A DNA stretch of 54,366 nucleotides, taken from positions 475,435 to 529,800 of the forward strand of contig NZ_MSCQ01000001.1 of the NCBI RefSeq assembly GCF_002954725.1. Direction: 5' to 3'. Shown piece by piece: positions 45,988 to 54,258 of this stretch (positions within the stretch are counted from its first letter, which is position 1; each line of letters opens with the position of its first letter). The position numbers and the translations under genes are program-made. The notes below the pieces were generated by a model that saw nothing but the letters and a program-made list of their open reading frames with translations, did not search any database and had not been told where the DNA came from. Source of the DNA: Photobacterium phosphoreum. GTDB lineage: Bacteria > Pseudomonadota > Gammaproteobacteria > Enterobacterales > Vibrionaceae.

Positions 45988-46180
45988 TTTTAATATCCAT
46001 TTATTAATATACAAGATCGTTCCAAGCGTATTAAAATATACAAACACATATATGAAACGATAGTGTATTTATAGTTTGAATTACATGATTTAATACATAC
46101 AATTAAGTATGAGGAAGATAAAGAATATACTCTATTGTTATATTACCTTTAATAATAAAATTATCTTTTTATAAGATTTA

Positions 46181-46702
46181 TTAGAGTTCACCTCCTTCAA
46201 TATCTAATACAAAATTCAAATCACCACGATAATATAATGGAATGTGAATTTTTAATGGATTTACTATTTTAAGTTCCATCCAATTAAATTTTTTAGGTAT
46301 GATTACTCTAATGGTACTACCAATTTGATCGCCTGTTATATTGACATGACGTCCATCCAAAAATAACTCTAATGCAACTTCTATATTAATATCGCCTTTA
46401 ACTGTAGGTTGAGTTATAACAATAGAAATATCCCCATTATGGTTTTTATTTAATACGGCATTTTTAATTATTAATGATTTTACTTCAGTATTTAAGTCTG
46501 ATTGTTTAACCGATACTAAAGTAGTATGACTTAATACTTTAGTAATAGAGATATATTGATTATTTATCACATCACCATTAACTGTACCTAACAAAATAGA
46601 ATTTTGATTAATAATAGGTTGTGAAAAAGCTGTTCCCCTATGGATTAGACTTAAAATGATCAATAACAAAAATGTAGAAAAAAAAACCATGTTATTATTC
46701 AT
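46181..46702 (-). CDS. Putative minor fimbrial subunit (FaeF position)
   Basis: A 173-aa secreted protein with a signal peptide (FSTFLLLIILSLIHRGTAFS). The mature part is beta-rich, without Cys: ILLGTVNGDVINNQYISITKVLSHTTLVSV, ISIVITQPTVKGDINIEVALELFLDG and ending DLNFVLDIEGGEL. I cannot match it to a named family by sequence; the call rests on size, secretion and its place between chaperone and major-subunit genes. It is very A+T-rich like its neighbours. Confidence 0.6.
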   Translation of the reverse strand: MNNNMVFFSTFLLLIILSLIHRGTAFSQPIINQNSILLGTVNGDVINNQYISITKVLSHTTLVSVKQSDLNTEVKSLIIKNAVLNKNHNGDISIVITQPTVKGDINIEVALELFLDGRHVNITGDQIGSTIRVIIPKKFNWMELKIVNPLKIHIPLYYRGDLNFVLDIEGGEL

Positions 46703-46827
46703 AATGATACCTATTTAACATTAAAGTAAAAAATAAAATAACAATTAAGTTAGTTTAATTTTAAATTGTTGGAGGTGACTTATATTTGATTCTACAGGTA
46801 TTGTAAAATACAGTTTTATTTATATAG

Positions 46828-47514
46828 TTACTTAACTTGGTTATTTAATACATATGTTTCTAAACTACCATAATCATTTAATGCACTTACGGATTTAACG
46901 ATCTTTCCCGTTATATTTACTTTATCTCCAGGCCTAAACATTGATAAATTATCTTTATCCATATTATTGAAAATTAAAGATTTATTTTCATTATCAAAAA
47001 CGTCACTAATAGTAAATATATAAGGTGTGCTATTTACTAGCCATTGTTGTCCAGGTAAATGCTGAATAGTTATGTTTTTTTCAGCACCAGAACGACCTTC
47101 AATAATAGCTTCTGGACGGTAAATTAACTTAACTCGTGTGCGAATAGCCATTGATAGTCCATTTCCTTTATTAGCAGGCGGAATTTCTTGTAAATTTAAC
47201 CAATAGATCGACTCCTTGTCTTTTGGCATATGATCCGACATTTTCATAATACGAAACACTTGCCGTCCTTTACCATTAATTTTGAAAAATGATGGTGTTG
47301 TAACAAACGTAGGACGTGTATCACTTTCAGTAATATTGTCGATCCATACCTGTCCACCGTACATTTTATCTGATTCGTTATTTGCTATTGCTGAAATAAA
47401 AGATGTATTACCATTATAAATATAACGTGTCACATCCAAAGCCAAAGCTGCATTAGCACTATTAGAGACTATTAAAGGAAGAAAGACTGCTAATAATATT
47501 TTTTTAATTTCCAC
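46828..47514 (-). CDS. Periplasmic fimbrial chaperone (FaeE/PapD superfamily)
   Basis: Start taken at GTG 47514 because AAGAGG lies six bases upstream and MEIKKILLAVFLPLIVSNSANA is a clean signal peptide; ATG 47535 adds seven residues. The mature protein begins ALALDVTRYIYNGN, with YGGQVWIDNITESDTRPTFVTTPSFFKINGKGRQVFRIMKM and KDKESIYWLNLQEIPP, the classical chaperone domain-1 signature and very like FaeE of F4 fimbriae. It donates a strand to pilin subunits and delivers them to the usher. Its start overlaps the usher gene's end by 11 bases. Confidence 0.88.
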   Translation of the reverse strand: MEIKKILLAVFLPLIVSNSANAALALDVTRYIYNGNTSFISAIANNESDKMYGGQVWIDNITESDTRPTFVTTPSFFKINGKGRQVFRIMKMSDHMPKDKESIYWLNLQEIPPANKGNGLSMAIRTRVKLIYRPEAIIEGRSGAEKNITIQHLPGQQWLVNSTPYIFTISDVFDNENKSLIFNNMDKDNLSMFRPGDKVNITGKIVKSVSALNDYGSLETYVLNNQVK

Positions 47515-49858
47515 ATACCACCTCTTGTAATTCATGCGTATCTTTAATTACTGAACCCAAAATTTCACAACTACCTAAGAGAACACTAGTAGGTTTATCT
47601 ATACTACTAATAAACAACACACCATATTGGGAAATAAACCCAAGAGGCAATCCTGTTGCTGAGCTCGCCCATGTTCCATTTGGAACAAATTGTCCATTTT
47701 TATCTTTTATTTGTAATAGATAACGTTTAACTGTTATTGAGCTAAAAGGCATATAAACAACAGCACCACTCGTAGGGACCACCGTTGCATTAGTTTTTAA
47801 TAACTCTTTATTTCCAGGCAAAGTTGAACCATCTAATGTAATATTATTAATGTTGTAACCACTGATAGGTATAATTGCATTTCCTTTACTATTTGTTGAA
47901 TAAGGAGAGGACATAAACTTTACACCTTCCGTATCTTCCACATTAGCAATTGCTATAGTATCAGTTGTATTTCGCGTAAAAATAACATCATCTTTTGTTG
48001 GTAATATAATGGCAGACCCTGAAACAGAAGCTGAGCCCATTATATTTTCCCCTGATTTAGATAGTTGAGCATTCAGGAGTATACGATCACCTCTATAAGT
48101 TGATTGCAAAGAATATGTAGAGTCACTATTAGGGTGTGACAATCCAACACTAGCAGAATAATCAATATTGTCAGTTAGTGTTGATGAAATACCGCTATTC
48201 ATACTCATACTTCCATCATCGGTAATATTTACGCTAGCATAAGAATTATATTTACGACTAAATACATCAAAAGGTACCGACATCGATAATGATATCCCAT
48301 ATCCTTTATTATTACCTGTTTTCGAATAAGTACTCCCCAAGTTTAGATTAAACTGTTCGAATCGGGCTGATAGATTGCTATTAAAGCCTATATTCGTCTC
48401 ATTATCTTCCCAATACTGTCGACGCCAACCTGATAAACCAATATCAATATTGTCAGACAGCCTATGAGTGAGGCTCAGTTCATATTGATTTTTTTGCTTC
48501 CTATGTTGTTCGTTTTGCTGTTGCCATGGCATAAAGTCGGAAAATTCAGTATAATTTTCTAAAGTATGAGAGCTAGCTACTTGAAAGCTTGTATATCTAC
48601 TGAATGTTTTAGCGTATGTTAATAAAATTTTTGCGCCACTTCGTTTTCTACCATTATTATATTTACCATAAGAATAAGCTCCTTGAGCAGAAATAGCCCC
48701 CAATTCACCGAAACCTCGTACCCCTCCAAGACCCACATTAGTATATTTTCCATGTAGTAATGTACTTGACTTTAACGTATATTTTTCAAATCCATATCCA
48801 TAAGATAATGCTGTAAAAATACCATCAAGTTTTTCCCTCCCTTCATCTTCTCTTAATCCTGCAAATATCCCGTACTCATATTCATCTGGGCTTAACATAC
48901 TTGGTACGATTGTTAACGGAAATAACTGTTCTGAAACGGAACCATCTGATTCTGTCACTATCATGGTGACATCACCACTACTCAATAAGTTAGCATTTTT
49001 AATTTCAAACGGTCCCGGAGGTACAATTTCTGAATATACAGTACTACCATTTTGAACCAAGGTTATGCGTGCATTCGTTCGTGCGATGCCTGAGAATATA
49101 GGCGTGTATCCTTGCTTATTTGGCAACATAGCATTGTTACTGGTTAAACTTACACCTAATAGGCTTGCACTACCTGCTAATGAATTACTTATGAATGTTT
49201 TTCCTAACGTCAAATCAGCATTTAGTTTTTGTAAAGCACGAGTAGTACTAACCATGGGTACATGAATATCTGTTTGGCTGACATTCATGGATGTTGTTGC
49301 TAACCACTTTCCCATGTTTGCCTTAATGTCTGTTGCACCATAAACATCAACTCCCAATTTATTAACACTTGCATTGGTATTATAATTAAGACGAATGGCT
49401 GTGATGCCATAATCCCAATCAGAACGAATCGCTGATTTACGTAATAACCCTTTTTGCGGCAGAGAAAAATGAATATTTTGTGTTGAAAAATCAAAATCAA
49501 CACGGCTATTAGGTTCATTTCCCAATATATAACACTGACGTTTTGCGCTAAACACTTTGGCATAGAATTGTGGTTCAATAGCAATTCCAGCATCATGTAA
49601 CCACTCGTTACTTAAACATAGGCTGTCTTTATCTTCACTCGTAACGGTGATAATACGTTTCCCAAAATCTTTATCATTCAGTACTAAATCTACTAAATAG
49701 CGTCCAGGTGTGTATTTGTTATTTAAACTGTTCCAATAGGTACTATCAACTTTTGCCCCTCCTTGCAAAAAACTGAGATTTAATTCATCAGCTTCTAATA
49801 TTGAGCTATAGCAAGCCAAGAGAATACTTACAGTAAAAAGTGAATAACTACTCATCAT
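47504..49858 (-). CDS. Fimbrial outer-membrane usher (FaeD/FimD family)
   Basis: A 784-aa beta-barrel pore that exports and assembles pilins. Signal peptide to about residue 23, then N-terminal domain LNLSFLQGGAKVDSTYWNSLNNKYTPGRYLVDLVLND with Cys pair (Cys81/Cys109 region), the 24-strand barrel with the plug segment near GNEPNSR...GPFEIKNANLLSSGDVTMIVTESDGS, and C-terminal domains ending in GSCEILGSVIKDTHELQEVVCGN. The size matches FaeD-type ushers. The ATG overlaps the stop of the upstream pilin gene (ATGA). Confidence 0.9.
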   Translation of the reverse strand: MMSSYSLFTVSILLACYSSILEADELNLSFLQGGAKVDSTYWNSLNNKYTPGRYLVDLVLNDKDFGKRIITVTSEDKDSLCLSNEWLHDAGIAIEPQFYAKVFSAKRQCYILGNEPNSRVDFDFSTQNIHFSLPQKGLLRKSAIRSDWDYGITAIRLNYNTNASVNKLGVDVYGATDIKANMGKWLATTSMNVSQTDIHVPMVSTTRALQKLNADLTLGKTFISNSLAGSASLLGVSLTSNNAMLPNKQGYTPIFSGIARTNARITLVQNGSTVYSEIVPPGPFEIKNANLLSSGDVTMIVTESDGSVSEQLFPLTIVPSMLSPDEYEYGIFAGLREDEGREKLDGIFTALSYGYGFEKYTLKSSTLLHGKYTNVGLGGVRGFGELGAISAQGAYSYGKYNNGRKRSGAKILLTYAKTFSRYTSFQVASSHTLENYTEFSDFMPWQQQNEQHRKQKNQYELSLTHRLSDNIDIGLSGWRRQYWEDNETNIGFNSNLSARFEQFNLNLGSTYSKTGNNKGYGISLSMSVPFDVFSRKYNSYASVNITDDGSMSMNSGISSTLTDNIDYSASVGLSHPNSDSTYSLQSTYRGDRILLNAQLSKSGENIMGSASVSGSAIILPTKDDVIFTRNTTDTIAIANVEDTEGVKFMSSPYSTNSKGNAIIPISGYNINNITLDGSTLPGNKELLKTNATVVPTSGAVVYMPFSSITVKRYLLQIKDKNGQFVPNGTWASSATGLPLGFISQYGVLFISSIDKPTSVLLGSCEILGSVIKDTHELQEVVCGN

Positions 49859-50418
49859 TGGTATGTCACCACTAACGATAACGATCCAAAATAGTCGCCC
49901 ACTTCAGCATTATCCAATCCGTTAGCTGTTGCCATAAAGCCAAGTACACCTTTTGCTGCAAATTGGTTTGGATATGTTAACTGGTTATTATTCACTGTTA
50001 TTGGATTACGATTATTTACTACCCCAATATCTGTAGATGAAATAGAAATACGAATATTATCCCCAGCACCTTTTGTAATAACACCACGTTTATCTAACTG
50101 CCTAAACGATTTATCTCCAAAAGTAAATGTCACAGAGTTATTACCAGCTAAAAATACACTACATCCTGGTACACTTGCCTTTTTTTCATAAAGCTTAATG
50201 GTAAAAGGTTGGCTTTTAGGTCCTCGATGATTTGATTTATTTTTGTCGTAAGTTCCGAATTCAATAAGTCCATGGCGAGAAGCACCACTATCAACCACTA
50301 CCGAACATGCTGAACCAACTACATTTCCATTAATATATGTTTGACTTTTAAATGCTGTTTTTGATGATGCGAATGCTACCATTGGGATAAATAACAATAT
50401 TAATTTTTTCAAAAACAA
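49855..50418 (-). CDS. Fimbrial minor/tip subunit (FaeC position), first gene of the operon
   Basis: A 187-aa pilin-type protein with signal peptide (MFLKKLILLFIPMVAFA). It carries the usual pilin features: VVGSACSVVVDSGASRHGLIEFGTYD, Cys39-Cys86-like pair (SACSV and PGCSV), the PKSQPFTIKLYEKK motif and a closing SLSLVVTYQ with the penultimate Tyr typical of chaperone-usher subunits. In F4 operons FaeC in this place is the tip-located minor subunit. Confidence 0.8.
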   Translation of the reverse strand: MFLKKLILLFIPMVAFASSKTAFKSQTYINGNVVGSACSVVVDSGASRHGLIEFGTYDKNKSNHRGPKSQPFTIKLYEKKASVPGCSVFLAGNNSVTFTFGDKSFRQLDKRGVITKGAGDNIRISISSTDIGVVNNRNPITVNNNQLTYPNQFAAKGVLGFMATANGLDNAEVGDYFGSLSLVVTYQ

Positions 50419-50497
50419 ACCCTTGTTCTCTATGTTGATGAAACATAAAGATGTATATTTATGGCCATGAAAATAAAGATTAACTTCTATTAGTTAA

Positions 50498-50644
50498 CTA
50501 CAAACTTTCAAACTCAAGCAAATATTCGTCATACAAATAAAGTAACTCATTTATTTTTCCTTTATTGTTTTCTTTAACGGCTTTAACTAATTCTTTACGT
50601 GTTTTATCCATGTTTTTTTGTAATAACGCCCATTTCATTAGCAT
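50498..50644 (-). CDS. Small 48-codon ORF upstream of the fimbrial operon
   Basis: The peptide begins MLMKWALLQKNMDKTRKELV and ends LLYLYDEYLLEFESL. It is predicted as two amphipathic helices, Lys-rich first and Glu/Leu-rich second. GAGG lies ten bases before the ATG, and alternative Met codons are at positions 3 and 12. The stop falls 80 bp before the first fimbrial gene on the same strand. Codon choice (AAA, TTA, GAA) resembles neighbouring genes. No family recognised; it is too short for a PapB/PapI-type regulator. Confidence 0.5.
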   Translation of the reverse strand: MLMKWALLQKNMDKTRKELVKAVKENNKGKINELLYLYDEYLLEFESL

Positions 50645-51263
50645 AGGATTGAATCCTCACTCACTGTAATAAATATGTTACTTGTACTGTATGAAAGAAC
50701 TGCCAAGTAAGTTGTTTAAAAACGTATGTAAAGCTAAATTTCGTAACTATAGTATCAACGATAGCCCCATAAACAAATACAGATAATTCCTACAAAGATT
50801 AAACGAAAAGTTAACAAAAGATGTAACGAGTCCACTTAACTTTTGTGGCTATTTTGTTAGTTATTGTATTTTAAAGGTGTTGTATAAACTGGAAGATAAA
50901 ATAAACAATACTTAATAATGAATTTATTTGGATGACTTCAACACTAAATATTTAATATTTAATATATTGATGGTTGTTGTTTTTGAAATGATATCGTGAT
51001 TAAATCATTGATTTTTAATCAAAAAATAAAATTATTACGATCGCGACCAATAGATTGTACATAAAAAGAATTTTTATTAATGTGCATTAAATTTTGTACT
51101 GTATTAAAGTGCAATAAACTGAGATTTTTGTTGATAAACAGGAAAATTCTTACAACAAACTTCTTGATAACAAATTGGATATATATAGAATCATCTTAAG
51201 AGCCAAATAAAGCTATAATTAATTAATAATAGTAAAAATTGTTAATAATTTGAAATTAAGTCA
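50645..51263. promoter_or_regulatory. Long A+T-rich divergent region between the fimbrial operon and the EAL regulator
   Basis: More than 600 bp with no gene. It includes a 9-bp inverted repeat AAAAGTTAA/TTAACTTTT (50807-50815 with 50836-50844), a hairpin TTGATT-TTT-AATCAA (51008-51022), and repeated TTTAATA tracts around 50948-50968, the kind of curved DNA that H-NS binds. Promoters for both sides must lie here, but I could not choose one reliably. Confidence 0.4.
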
Positions 51264-53030
51264 ATGAAAAAAGAAGAAATTAAATTAACTATGAAGATAC
51301 TGATTATTGAAAATGATAAGGTTCAATCGGATAAATTGAAAAACATCTTATTTGAGCTAAATATTATCGACCTTACTATTCTTAATGATACGACTTTTAT
51401 TATAAAAGAGTTACAGGCAAATAGTTTTGACTTCATTTTTTGTAATGCAGAAAGTGCTGATGTTGTAACTATATTGTTGAAGTTTGTTCGTAACAAAGAA
51501 ACCCAGAACGTAATCATTATGAATTCGGGTAGTGAAAATATATCTCAGCTTATTTATGATATGTGTATTGAATTAAACTATAAATTTGTTTCCATTCTCT
51601 ACAAACCATTTGATGTAGATTCATTAAAAAAACTATTATGTGGAGTAGATAAGAAAAAAAATCAAATCAATGTTGTAAAGGAAGAGAAAAAACTTTCAAA
51701 TAGTGATGTTATTAAAGCTTTTAGTGAAAATTGGATATTTTTGCTATATCAACCACAATTTGATTTCAGAAATGGTGATTTATTAGCAGTGGAAGCACTC
51801 GCTCGCATAAGGCATCCAATTTATGGAGATATAGAACCTAAATTTTTTTTACCGATAATAGAGAAAATGGGTTTAATGTCACATTTGTTTCATCTTGTAT
51901 TAGAAAAGGCAACATCGGCATTGGGAACACTCGGGTGTAATGTTAAATTATCTGTTAATATAACCAAAAATATACTTCAAGAAGATATCTGTGATTTTAT
52001 TTTAAATACTTGTAGAAAAAATAACTTTCAATGTTCAAACGTTACGCTTGAACTAACTGAAGAACAAGCATATCGAAGAACTCCAAAGTTGCTTGCTAAC
52101 TTAGCTCGGTTAGAGATAAATGATATAAAATTATCTATTGATGACTTCGGTACTGGTTATGCTTCACTTGAGCAATTAATTAATCTTCCAGTTTCTGAAA
52201 TTAAAATTGATAAAAAATTTATTTCAGGAATATGTTATGATTATAAACGCCAACAGATGACTAAATTATTATTGTTTTTAGCTCAATCATTGGGAATTAA
52301 CTGTGTTGCAGAAGGTATTGAAGATAAAGAAACTTGGGAGTATTTACGTGAATTAGGTCTAGATGTCTGTCAAGGGTATTATACAGGAAAACCTCTTCCT
52401 ATACATGATTTGAAAGAGTTATATAATCTATTTATAGAAACGAAGAAAAATCAACCTTTAATTTACAAAAGTACAAAAATATTAATATTTATTGATAACT
52501 CTTTAAGTATGTTAGCCTTAGAAAAGTTATTATCTAAAGAACTAAAAGACGATTCAATTATTATTGCATCGAATACAGACTCTATTAACTATATTTTACG
52601 TGATTATCCAATAAATTATATAATATCTGATATATTATCAATTGATAAGTTAAATGAGATTAATTTGGAAAAAAAACTAAATAATAATAATGTTTCATTG
52701 CTGTTATTTATTGATAAGGATGAAGAATATTTCATAAATGATAAAAATAATATTATAAAAATAAGGAAGTCGGGAACATTACAAGAGGATGTGAAAAATA
52801 TTATTTACAAAATACAAAAGAATAAATCAGAATTATATTCTGAATATGACTCATTATCAAAACAAGAAAAGCTAGTAACTAAACTTCTTATTGCTGGTTT
52901 AACAAATAAATATATTGCAAGAGAGCTTGATTTAAATGAAAAAACGATAAGTACATACAAAAAAAGAGTGCTTAATAAACTTAATGTTAAATCAACCGTT
53001 GAGCTTTATCAAATACTTGGAAATAGATGA
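51264..53030 (+). CDS. Composite regulator: pseudo-receiver, EAL phosphodiesterase, receiver, LuxR-type HTH
   Basis: A 588-aa protein. Residues 10-125 are receiver-like (MKILIIEND) but the phospho-acceptor position reads Asn61, so it is a pseudo-receiver. Residues 150-395 form an EAL domain keeping E177 (EALAR), N232, E263, D293-D294 (DDFGTG), K314, E350 (AEGIE) and Q370 (CQGYY), so c-di-GMP hydrolysis is expected. Residues 403-515 look like a second receiver with Asp411 and acceptor-like Asp456. Residues 528-588 are a LuxR/NarL HTH (LSKQEKLVTKLLIAGLTNKYIARELDLNEKTISTYKKRVLNKLNV). No histidine kinase is adjacent. ATG 51264 lacks a good ribosome site; Met10 (51291) is an alternative start. Diverges from the fimbrial operon, its likely target. 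Confidence 0.88.
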   Translation: MKKEEIKLTMKILIIENDKVQSDKLKNILFELNIIDLTILNDTTFIIKELQANSFDFIFCNAESADVVTILLKFVRNKETQNVIIMNSGSENISQLIYDMCIELNYKFVSILYKPFDVDSLKKLLCGVDKKKNQINVVKEEKKLSNSDVIKAFSENWIFLLYQPQFDFRNGDLLAVEALARIRHPIYGDIEPKFFLPIIEKMGLMSHLFHLVLEKATSALGTLGCNVKLSVNITKNILQEDICDFILNTCRKNNFQCSNVTLELTEEQAYRRTPKLLANLARLEINDIKLSIDDFGTGYASLEQLINLPVSEIKIDKKFISGICYDYKRQQMTKLLLFLAQSLGINCVAEGIEDKETWEYLRELGLDVCQGYYTGKPLPIHDLKELYNLFIETKKNQPLIYKSTKILIFIDNSLSMLALEKLLSKELKDDSIIIASNTDSINYILRDYPINYIISDILSIDKLNEINLEKKLNNNNVSLLLFIDKDEEYFINDKNNIIKIRKSGTLQEDVKNIIYKIQKNKSELYSEYDSLSKQEKLVTKLLIAGLTNKYIARELDLNEKTISTYKKRVLNKLNVKSTVELYQILGNR

Positions 53031-53239
53031 AATTCAATTTTAAGCTATGGATTCATATAGAATAGCCATCAGTATTAATATGATATTAATCACCGAAAAT
53101 CATAAACTATTGTAGTTGACTGTACTTTTTATGATAAATAAAATTTCGGTATTATATTTATTGTAATAATACATGTTCATAAATAATTTATGTAAAAAAT
53201 AGTAAATTACAATTGTATATTAAAACCTGATTACCACTA

Positions 53240-53258
53240 TTTAACAGCTACTGTTAAA
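53240..53258 (+). repeat. Small perfect hairpin upstream of the IS1595 transposase
   Basis: TTTAACAG (53240-53247) and CTGTTAAA (53251-53258) around CTA, immediately before the larger hairpin at 53263-53294. Confidence 0.6.
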
Positions 53259-53262
53259 TTAT

Positions 53263-53294
53263 CTCCTATACTTCAAGATATTGAAGTATAGGAG
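53263..53294 (+). promoter_or_regulatory. 14-bp hairpin covering the transposase ribosome binding site
   Basis: CTCCTATACTTCAA (53263-53276) is perfectly complementary to 53281-53294 with a 4-base loop GATA. The right arm ends in AGGAG (53290-53294), the Shine-Dalgarno for the ATG at 53302. A transcript entering from outside would fold and hide the site, a known IS strategy against read-through expression. Confidence 0.7.
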
Positions 53295-53301
53295 TGACGT
53301 T

Positions 53302-54213
53302 ATGCCTAAGAACTTAATCCAATTTCAGAAAGACTTCTCTATACCCGAATTTATGCAAATGTACGGGACAGAAGTACAATGTAGGGAACGTTTATTTAAT
53401 ATTCGATGGAAAAATGGTTACGTTTGCCCTAACTGTGCTTCTAAAAGCTATTGTGAACTTAAATCACGGTCATTATATCAATGCAATAAGTGTCACCATC
53501 AGACGTCATTGACGGCCGGTACTTTATTTTCTCATTCAAAATTACCGTTAACTACCTGGTTTTTAGCTATTTATCTCATAACTCAAGATAAAAATAGTAT
53601 TTCAGCATTAGAACTAAAGCGTAAATTAGGGGTTTCTTACAATGCAGCATGGAGAATAAAACATAAGCTCATGCAAGTAATGAAAGAGCATGATGATAAT
53701 CGAAAGTTAGGCAATATCGTGCAATTGGATGATGCATATATTGGAGGTAAACAAAAAGGAAAGCGAGGGCGTGGTGCAGAAGGTAAAACACCCTTCGTAT
53801 CAGCGATCTCTTTGAATGAAGAAGGTCATCCTATTTATATGCGGCTAAGTGTTGTTTCTTGTTTTAAAAAACAAGAAATTACAGATTGGGCAAAGAAGCA
53901 TTTAAAAGAAAAAACATTAGTTATATCAGATGGTTTACCCTGTTTTAATGGTCTGGTAGCAGCCGATATTATTCATGGTTCATTACCAAAAAATGGTAAA
54001 GAACTTCATCAATATAAAGCTGCATTTTATTGGGTCGACACCATGATTGGTAACGTTAAAAATTCGATAAAAGGAACATATCACGCAATTAGAGAAAAAC
54101 ATATTCCTCGTTATCTTGGCGAATTCTGTTTTCGATTTAATTATCGGTTTCGAGTTGAATATATATTCAATACGCTGATTAAATGTAAGCGTCTAATTAA
54201 CCACACATTCTAA
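53302..54213 (+). CDS. IS1595-family transposase
   Basis: A 303-aa DDE-type enzyme, apparently intact. An N-terminal zinc ribbon CPNC ... CNKCHHQTSLTAGTLF (about 42-80) is typical for IS1595. The catalytic core has LDDAYIGGKQKGKRGRG (first Asp near 143), VISDG (second Asp near 213) and VDTMIGNVKNSIKGTYHA with the Asn/Lys region that replaces Glu in parts of the family. Start at ATG 53302 with AGGAG seven bases upstream; a TTG at 53281 within the hairpin is rejected. I could not define terminal inverted repeats. Confidence 0.88.
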   Translation: MPKNLIQFQKDFSIPEFMQMYGTEVQCRERLFNIRWKNGYVCPNCASKSYCELKSRSLYQCNKCHHQTSLTAGTLFSHSKLPLTTWFLAIYLITQDKNSISALELKRKLGVSYNAAWRIKHKLMQVMKEHDDNRKLGNIVQLDDAYIGGKQKGKRGRGAEGKTPFVSAISLNEEGHPIYMRLSVVSCFKKQEITDWAKKHLKEKTLVISDGLPCFNGLVAADIIHGSLPKNGKELHQYKAAFYWVDTMIGNVKNSIKGTYHAIREKHIPRYLGEFCFRFNYRFRVEYIFNTLIKCKRLINHTF

Positions 54214-54258
54214 TTACAGCCTGCTTTTGTCATAGTTTTCCGATTAAAAGGAGGAACT

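Noticed and set aside
50985..51007. CRP-like sequence near GTGATTAAATCA
   Set aside because: The half-site spacing is five rather than six bases, so it does not fit CRP, nor FNR.
53031..53262. Search for IS1595 left terminal repeat
   Set aside because: No sequence here pairs convincingly with the DNA after the transposase stop (54214-54258), so element ends are not called.
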